Positions 5,859 through 9,500 of a DNA stretch of 9,500 nucleotides are shown here, piece by piece. Below the pieces are notes generated by a model. That model was not told the DNA's origin, ran no database searches, and saw only the letters and a program-made list of their open reading frames with translations. The position numbers were made by a program, and so were the translations under genes. Each line of letters starts with the position of its first letter. The stretch's first letter is position 1. Source of the stretch: a bacterium (lineage in GTDB: Bacteria > BMS3Abin14); the NCBI GenBank assembly GCA_029210545.1, contig JARGFV010000096.1:1-9500 (forward strand). Direction: 5' to 3'.

Positions 5859-6443
5859 ATGAAAGACAACAAAATCGTCGTCCTCGTAGTGGCCGCCCTT
5901 TTCGTCGGGCTCATGACCGGCATCCTGGGACCCAAACTCTTCGGCAGGAAGCCGGCCGTCTCCACGGTCTCCGGACCGGCGCCTGCCCAGCTGCCTCCTC
6001 AGGCTCCCGGGACCAACTACACTCTGAAGATCAGCGAGCTCAAGCGCCGCCTCGAGACCAACCCCAACGACGTCGGCCTCCTTGTCCAACTGGGCAACAC
6101 CTATTTCGACAGCCACATGTACCCCGAGTCCATCGAGGCCTACGAAAAATCCCTTGCGCTCAAGCCCGGCAACCCCAACGTCCTCACTGACCTGGGGGTC
6201 ATGTATCGGAGGAACGGCCAGCCCGAGGAAGCCGTCAAGAGGTTCCGGATGGCTGCCGAGGCCGATCCGACGCACCCCCAGAGCCGAATGAACCTGGGCG
6301 TCGTACTCTTTTATGACCTGCAGGACGCAATAGGCGCCCGGCAGGCCCTTGAAGGGCTTTTGAGCATCTACCCGCAGGGCCCCAATGCCGACCAGGCCCG
6401 GCTGCTCATGGCCGAGATCGACAAAATGACGGGGGGGCAATAG
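5859..6443 (+). CDS. membrane-anchored TPR protein, likely apocytochrome chaperone (CcmI C-terminal-like)
   Basis: The 194-aa protein has an N-terminal membrane anchor (about 6-24), a Pro/Ala-rich linker (about 31-52), and at least three tetratricopeptide repeats at about 72-105, 106-139 and 140-174, with typical positions such as LGNTYFDSHMYPESIEAYEK and LGVMYRRNGQPEEAVKRF. TPR domains bind peptides, and the C-terminal TPR domain of CcmI/CycH holds the apocytochrome C-terminus. Being last in the ccm cluster, this protein could fill that role together with the CcmI-like 76-aa protein. A strong ribosome site GGAGG (5847-5851) stands 7 nt before ATG 5859, so unlike its neighbours it does not rely on translational coupling. 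A general TPR lipid-anchored or scaffold role cannot be excluded. Confidence 0.85.
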   Translation: MKDNKIVVLVVAALFVGLMTGILGPKLFGRKPAVSTVSGPAPAQLPPQAPGTNYTLKISELKRRLETNPNDVGLLVQLGNTYFDSHMYPESIEAYEKSLALKPGNPNVLTDLGVMYRRNGQPEEAVKRFRMAAEADPTHPQSRMNLGVVLFYDLQDAIGARQALEGLLSIYPQGPNADQARLLMAEIDKMTGGQ

Positions 6444-6449
6444 AAGCTG

Positions 6450-6530
6450 ATCTCAAATCTCATCCTTCGACCAATTTTCACCTTCGCTAAAACTACTGTG
6501 GGCAGGCAGGATCGGTATCTCAAATTTCGA
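6450..6530. repeat. short ATCTCAA heptads downstream of the TPR gene
   Basis: ATCTCAA and ATCTCAT lie in tandem at 6450-6463, seven bases after the TPR stop, and ATCTCAA followed by the decayed unit ATTTCGA lies at 6517-6530. These are the same heptad as in the ccmB-ccmC spacer. No terminator hairpin with a T-run was found for the ccm operon in this stretch. Confidence 0.6.
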
Positions 6531-6583
6531 TTCTTCCGGTTAATGCGTACCTAGGTGTTGCCACTCCAGATCCCCAAAGCTGA

Positions 6584-6651
6584 TTAACCACGGAGGTCAC
6601 GGCTTGCCACGCCGAAGCTGATCGCGAAGGCGGGAGGGACACGGAGGAAGG
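6584..6651 (+). repeat. ACCACGGAG/ACACGGAGG dispersed repeat, interrupted
   Basis: TTAACCACGGAGGTCACGG (6584-6602) and GGGACACGGAGGAAGG (6636-6651) resemble the two parts of a widely seen intergenic repeat built from units like CACAGAGG. Between them is about 33 bp rich in GCC/GGC that looks inserted. A better-preserved copy in the other orientation is at 8104-8152. The remaining spacer, about 6652-6787, shows no gene. Confidence 0.5.
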
Positions 6652-6787
6652 CCAGGAACTGGGGTAATGCTTGTCTTCGCGAGCTGATACCCGGGCGAAG
6701 CGATCTCGTTTCCTCTAAAGGCGGCGTTTTTCAACACGGAGGCATCCCTCGACAAGCTCCTTTCGATCTCCTCAGTGTCCGGAGCCT

Positions 6788-6836
6788 GTCACGCCGGAGG
6801 CGTGATGTCTCCAGTGAGTCACATCCTTATTGTGAC
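6788..6836. repeat. two tandem hairpins between convergent genes
   Basis: TCACGCC-GGA-GGCGTGA (6789-6805) is a perfect 7-bp stem with a 3-nt loop. GTCACA-N7-TGTGAC (6818-6836) is a perfect 6-bp stem. Neither is followed by a clear T-run on either strand, so they are not textbook terminators, although the first could end ccm transcription in a Rho-assisted way. TCACGCC stems recur in the spacer at 8257-8275, which suggests a repeat family. Confidence 0.5.
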
Positions 6837-6847
6837 GAACGGGTGGT

Positions 6848-6884
6848 AAAAAATCCCCTAAAGATCCCCCCAAGGGATCTTTAG
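6848..6884 (-). terminator. intrinsic terminator of thyX, overlapping its coding end
   Basis: CTAAAGATCCC and GGGATCTTTAG (6858-6868 and 6874-6884) form a perfect 11-bp stem with a 5-nt loop. Read on the minus strand it is followed by GGGGA and six T (6848-6853 complement), the form of an intrinsic terminator. Both stem arms lie in coding sequence: the 3' arm includes the thyX stop codon TAG, and the 5' arm is the CTA AAG ATC codons. Confidence 0.85.
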
Positions 6885-7787
6885 CCCCATCCTCACAAGC
6901 TTGCCGGCGAACTCCCTGCCCTCCAGGGTAGGCTTGACGCTGTCCCCGTCCTTCACGGTGAACCCGGCCGCGAGAAGCTGTTTGTCCGCTTCATCCCTTC
7001 GCCCGCTGTTAATCAGGGCCAGGATCCCGATCTCGTCGCCGGAGAGGCTGACAGCCCCGTACCTGTAGTCCATGAACGCCTCCCAGGCGAGGGGTACCCA
7101 TATCCTGACGATCTTCTCGCCGATGGTGTGGGCGTACTGGCGGATCTCGAGCTGGGCCTTGTCGTCCATACGCAGCGCCAGAAAATGCAGGAGGTTGTGC
7201 AGGTCGATCTTCCAGTAGGCTTCCGTGTAGGTGGACAGGGGAAGCTCCTTTCTCGCCTGTTCCCTGGCCACTCCCAGGTCGATCCTCTCCTGGTAAATCT
7301 CCCTCAGGTAGCTGAGGGCCTCGGCCTCACGCCTGGTGAGCTTCCCGCCCAGTTCGGGATCCAGTCCGCCTTCGCTGCCCTGGCGGTTCATTTCCCCCTG
7401 AAGCCTCCACTCGTCCGGTGCGGTAGTCCTGGCCCTGTCGATGGCCAGGGAGTAGCGGGTGGAGTACTCGTTGACGTTGGCGGTCCGGTGCCTGATCCAT
7501 TGGCGCCACAGGTCCATGGGGACACGAACGTGGAGCTTGACCTCGCACATCTCGAAAGGGGTGGTGTGGCGGTGCCGCATGAGGTACCGGAGGAGGCCCC
7601 GATCGCCGCTCACCGTCTTCGTGCCCTTCCCGTAGGAGACCCGGGCAGCCTGGACGATGGAGTCGTCGTTTCCCATGTAGTCGACGAGACGGACAAAACC
7701 GTCGTCAAGGACGGGGAAGGGCTGCCCGAGGATCCGGTCGAGTTCAGGGACCCGGATGCGTTCGAGGCGTTCTTTTTCGTCACTCAC
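6858..7787 (-). CDS. thyX: flavin-dependent thymidylate synthase ThyX
   Basis: ThyX makes dTMP from dUMP using methylenetetrahydrofolate, FAD and NADPH, replacing ThyA. The 309-aa protein carries the ThyX signature RHRx7S as RHRTANVNEYS (99-109), followed by TRY. Other family segments are RHRHTTPFE (71-79), REQARKELPLSTYTE (175-189) and the helix LHNLLHFLALR (196-206), which contributes to dUMP and flavin binding. Compact ThyX proteins are about 220-250 aa; this one has an extra C-terminal region of roughly 65-70 residues, a length seen in some proteobacterial members. The GTG start at 7785-7787 is supported by GGAGGT (complement of 7793-7798) at 5 nt. It stands alone between two spacers and is not linked to ccm. 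Confidence 0.95.
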   Translation of the reverse strand: MSDEKERLERIRVPELDRILGQPFPVLDDGFVRLVDYMGNDDSIVQAARVSYGKGTKTVSGDRGLLRYLMRHRHTTPFEMCEVKLHVRVPMDLWRQWIRHRTANVNEYSTRYSLAIDRARTTAPDEWRLQGEMNRQGSEGGLDPELGGKLTRREAEALSYLREIYQERIDLGVAREQARKELPLSTYTEAYWKIDLHNLLHFLALRMDDKAQLEIRQYAHTIGEKIVRIWVPLAWEAFMDYRYGAVSLSGDEIGILALINSGRRDEADKQLLAAGFTVKDGDSVKPTLEGREFAGKLVRMGLKIPWGDL

Positions 7788-7805
7788 GTTGGACCTCCCG
7801 GCAGA

Positions 7806-7840
7806 TGGGAGTCTGTGTGAGGTTCTCCGACAGGCTCCCA
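7806..7840 (-). promoter_or_regulatory. imperfect hairpin in the thyX leader
   Basis: TGGGAG (7806-7811) pairs with CTCCCA (7835-7840). Inside it CTGT pairs with ACAG (7813-7816, 7830-7833) and GAG with CTC (7819-7821, 7825-7827), with small symmetric internal loops. The hairpin ends 7 nt before the thyX ribosome site, so it would lie in the 5' leader. It may control translation or mRNA stability, or be one more spacer hairpin. No known riboswitch class is recognised. Confidence 0.4.
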
Positions 7841-7954
7841 GGTTGGAAAGAAAGGAAACATCCTAACGGATGGAGAAAGGGAGGTCCAGTACTTGGTAAG
7901 GTGAATTGGAGAAATGCGGGAAAGTCGGTGAAAGAGTGCGGAGAGAAAAGCGCA

Positions 7955-7990
7955 GTATGGGAGTATGGGGGTAAGGGAGAGTAAGGAGAG
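7955..7990. repeat. tandem octamers GTATGGGR
   Basis: GTATGGGA (7955-7962), GTATGGGG (7963-7970) and GTAAGGGA (7971-7978) are three tandem octamers, followed by the decayed units GAGTAAGGAGAG. This is a purine-rich low-complexity tract on the plus strand. It lies in the 627-bp spacer (7788-8414), where no credible gene was found. Confidence 0.6.
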
Positions 7991-8008
7991 TGGCTATTGT
8001 TGACTTTA

Positions 8009-8075
8009 GCGCGAAGCGCCCTTCGATCACGCCATCCGTCTTCGTTCTTCGAACTACGCCGTGACAAGTCGGCGT
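8009..8075. repeat. short hairpin-bearing repeat sequence
   Basis: GCGC-N3-GCGC (8009-8019) and ACGCCG-N8-CGGCGT (8056-8075) are perfect inverted repeats. The stretch between is rich in CTTCG and ATCACGCC words that reappear around 8240-8310, which suggests decayed copies of one dispersed palindromic repeat family. Confidence 0.4.
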
Positions 8076-8103
8076 GACTCAGGGCAGGCAAAGCGCGAAG
8101 AAA

Positions 8104-8152
8104 GATCATATCCTTCGCTCTCCTCCATGTCCTCTGTGACTCTGTGGTGAAA
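8104..8152 (-). repeat. ACCACAGAG-type dispersed intergenic repeat
   Basis: Read on the minus strand this stretch begins TTTCACCACAGAG and continues TCACAGAGG, ACATGGAGG, AGAGCG, a run of degenerate 9-bp units. This pattern is familiar from intergenic DNA of many environmental bacteria. It is the inverted relative of 6584-6651. A 138-codon minus-strand frame (7780-8196) crosses it and owes its length to the repeat. Confidence 0.6.
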
Positions 8153-8160
8153 TCGCTTTT

Positions 8161-8220
8161 ACCGCTTTTACAGGAACCGCGTTCTCCGCGGTTCAATTCA
8201 CCGCTTTTGGAGGAACCGTG
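8161..8220. repeat. 21-bp direct repeats flanking a strong hairpin
   Basis: The 21-bp words at 8161-8181 and 8200-8220, both starting ACCGCTTTT and containing AGGAACCG, match at 18 of 21 positions. The first overlaps a perfect hairpin, GAACCGCG-TTCTC-CGCGGTTC (8174-8194), with an 8-bp G+C-rich stem and 5-nt loop. The function is unknown. Confidence 0.65.
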
Positions 8221-8225
8221 AAGAG

Positions 8226-8312
8226 GGCTGGATCCCGGGTATGCGCTTCCGTCTTCGTCACGCCACTTGCGTGACTGCGACGTGATAATTCGCTTCGCCC
8301 GGAATGACGAAG
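8226..8312. repeat. REP-like palindromic element
   Basis: The element opens with CTGGATCCCGGG and closes with CGCCCGGAATGACG, the ends of a very common REP-like element (CTGGATTCCCG...CGGGAATGACG). CCGGG (8235-8239) can pair with CCCGG (8298-8302). Inside is a perfect hairpin, GTCACGC-CACTT-GCGTGAC (8257-8275). The spacer from 8313 to 8414 holds only a weak CTCCTGT-like heptad tract (8342-8362). Confidence 0.55.
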
Positions 8313-8414
8313 GGATTGAACCCTGTTTCCGCCCTTCACTGTTCCTGTCTCCTGTCCTGCTCGCTCTGCTGGCCGTAAGTCTCGCCGCGGGTGTGATCGA
8401 AGGATGCGGGCGGC

Positions 8415-9134
8415 TCAGGTTTCAGCGGAATTGAGGAGACTGGCCACGTACCGGTCGATGGCCTCCTGGTCGTCCTGTTTGATGGTGAGAAATTTGATTC
8501 CGATTCCCTGGTGACTGGTGTCGTCCAGTTCCCCGAGCCAGACGACCAGAGCATCCCGCACCTCAACCTCTCTTTCGCCTGCACCGGAGTCGGGCAGCGA
8601 GAACCGGATCTGGCACATGTCACCTTTCACAGGGGTAATGTTGCCGCTGATGAAAGCTCCCCCGCCACCTAGTGAGTGGATCGTCCCTTCCTTGCCCGTG
8701 CCTTCCCATATGGCGGTGCAGGGCAGGGAAACAGAGGTTCTGGCCCAGGATCGGACAGCTATTCCAAGGAACGCTTCCACTAGAGCGAGGGCCTGGTTCC
8801 TGCGGATCGGTTTGAAGATGATGCCGTCAAAACCTGCGGCCGCCAGCTGAAGCCTCGACGCCTCCCGCTCCCCCGAGCTGACGATGATAACGGGAATGTG
8901 AGCCGTGGCAGGGTCCGCTTTGAGTATCCTGCAGACATCCAGCCCCATCATGTCTTCCATGATCTGGTCGAGGAGAATGAGGTCCGGGTTTACCGAGCGT
9001 GCCTTGTCAATGGCCTGCTTGCCGGACGAGGCCGTGTGGATGTCGAACCGCTCCCTGCCCAGGCAGGAGATCTGCTGGCTGAGGAAAAATTCGTTGTCGT
9101 CAACGATCAGAACGACATTTTTCTCATCGGCCAT
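8415..9134 (-). CDS. response regulator: receiver domain fused to PilZ-like domain
   Basis: The 239-aa cytoplasmic protein joins a CheY-like receiver (about 6-122) to a PilZ-type domain (about 125-236). The receiver has the acidic pocket D12-D13, phosphoacceptor D56 (LILLDQIM), S86 or S87 in IIVSSG, and K108 in FKP, so it should be phosphorylated by a histidine kinase. The second domain begins with RSWAR (128-132), fitting the RxxxR c-di-GMP motif, and has HSLGGGGAFI (153-162) where PilZ usually shows (D/N)xSxxG, so binding may be altered. Start ATG 9132-9134 gives MADEKNVVLIVDDNE and has GAAGG 7 nt upstream; an in-frame GTG at 9185 would add 17 unlikely residues. No output gene or kinase is adjacent, so its pathway (motility, adhesion or other) is unknown. 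Confidence 0.88.
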   Translation of the reverse strand: MADEKNVVLIVDDNEFFLSQQISCLGRERFDIHTASSGKQAIDKARSVNPDLILLDQIMEDMMGLDVCRILKADPATAHIPVIIVSSGEREASRLQLAAAGFDGIIFKPIRRNQALALVEAFLGIAVRSWARTSVSLPCTAIWEGTGKEGTIHSLGGGGAFISGNITPVKGDMCQIRFSLPDSGAGEREVEVRDALVVWLGELDDTSHQGIGIKFLTIKQDDQEAIDRYVASLLNSAET

Positions 9135-9185
9135 ATCAAGGCCTTCTCTCCCCGTCTGCATTCCGCAGATAAATTTTACTCTCAC

Positions 9186-9500
9186 CAGCTATTCAGGCAT
9201 GCCACGGCGAAAATGGCGGGCCGACTCCCGGGATAGATGGTATTGGAACAAGTGCCCGGGAATCCTAATTCCAAATTTGTAACAGAAGAATCCCGTTTTG
9301 TCTCCTTATTGTTGTCACCCGAAATCCGCGATTGATTTTGATCGGCCTCCGGTCGGGGCATCGGAGGAGCCGTTTTTTCGGTCCGGATCCTTGCTCTTTG
9401 CACTGCACTCCCTGGCGCCCTCTTTCAAATTTGATAGAGTCGCAAAAAGTCCAATCCGGGACTTTTCGCTCCACGGAAAGGGAAAAGCGTCGTTTTCCCT
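9186..9500. other. upstream spacer with two terminal hairpins
   Basis: No credible gene is seen in these 315 bases. AAAAGTCC-N6-GGACTTTT (9445-9466) is a perfect 8-bp stem with five A before it on the plus strand, giving a T5 run on the minus strand. AGGGAAAA-GCGTCG-TTTTCCCT (9479-9500) is a second perfect 8-bp stem cut by the window end. Together they could terminate a minus-strand gene beyond 9500, upstream of the receiver-PilZ gene. A small dyad GGAAT-N4-ATTCC is at 9259-9272. No convincing promoter for the receiver-PilZ gene was identified. Confidence 0.45.

Noticed and set aside
7780-8196. 138-codon minus-strand reading frame
   Set aside because: It runs through the GTATGGGR octamers and the ACCACAGAG repeat, overlaps the thyX start, has no recognisable domain, and its TTESQRTWRRAK-like segment is a known type of repeat-derived false protein.
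8336-8623. 95-codon minus-strand frame overlapping the receiver-PilZ gene end
   Set aside because: It lies in another frame of a well-supported coding region and has no family features.
9265-9474. 69- to 73-codon minus-strand frames near the window end
   Set aside because: They cross a perfect hairpin, lack a ribosome site and domain features, and overlap each other in different frames.

Overview
The window looks like a G+C-rich Gram-negative chromosome, most likely from the Desulfobacterota (former Deltaproteobacteria) or a neighbouring phylum. The evidence is a cytochrome c maturation (Ccm, System I) operon whose CcmE carries the cysteine variant of the heme-binding motif, a type seen mainly in Desulfovibrio-like bacteria and archaea. 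A clean sigma-54 promoter, a ThyX thymidylate synthase, a receiver-PilZ protein and intergenic spacers packed with short-period repeats fit the same picture. The lineage is an inference from family resemblance, not from a marker gene.

Region 1 (1-287) is relatively A+T-rich and holds a repeat element, dyads that could be operators, and a sigma-54 (-24/-12) promoter aimed at ccmE. Region 2 (288-6443, plus strand) is the operon ccmE-ccmF-(small CcmI-like protein)-ccmA-ccmB-ccmC-ccmD-(TlpA/CcmG-like lipoprotein)-(TPR protein). Most junctions are 4-8 bp stop/start overlaps. The coupling breaks at two places only, between ccmB and ccmC and before the TPR gene, and both spacers are filled with tandem 7-bp repeats. 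CcmA and CcmB with CcmC and CcmD would load heme onto CcmE. CcmF would pass it to apocytochromes held reduced by the thioredoxin-like lipoprotein, with the TPR protein as likely apocytochrome chaperone. No CcmH is present, which fits the reported pairing of Cys-type CcmE with loss of CcmH.

Region 3 (6444-6857) is a spacer with repeats and hairpins. Region 4 (6858-7787, minus strand) is thyX, whose intrinsic terminator is formed partly from its own last codons. Region 5 (7788-8414) is a repeat- and hairpin-rich spacer with no convincing gene. Region 6 (8415-9134, minus strand) encodes a receiver domain fused to a PilZ-like domain. Region 7 (9135-9500) is upstream sequence ending in two perfect hairpins that may be terminators for something beyond the window.

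The most interesting points are the Cys-type CcmE operon without CcmH but with a thioredoxin-like lipoprotein and an apparently split CcmI, its sigma-54 promoter, and the families of 7-bp-period repeats, one of which supplies the start codon of ccmC.
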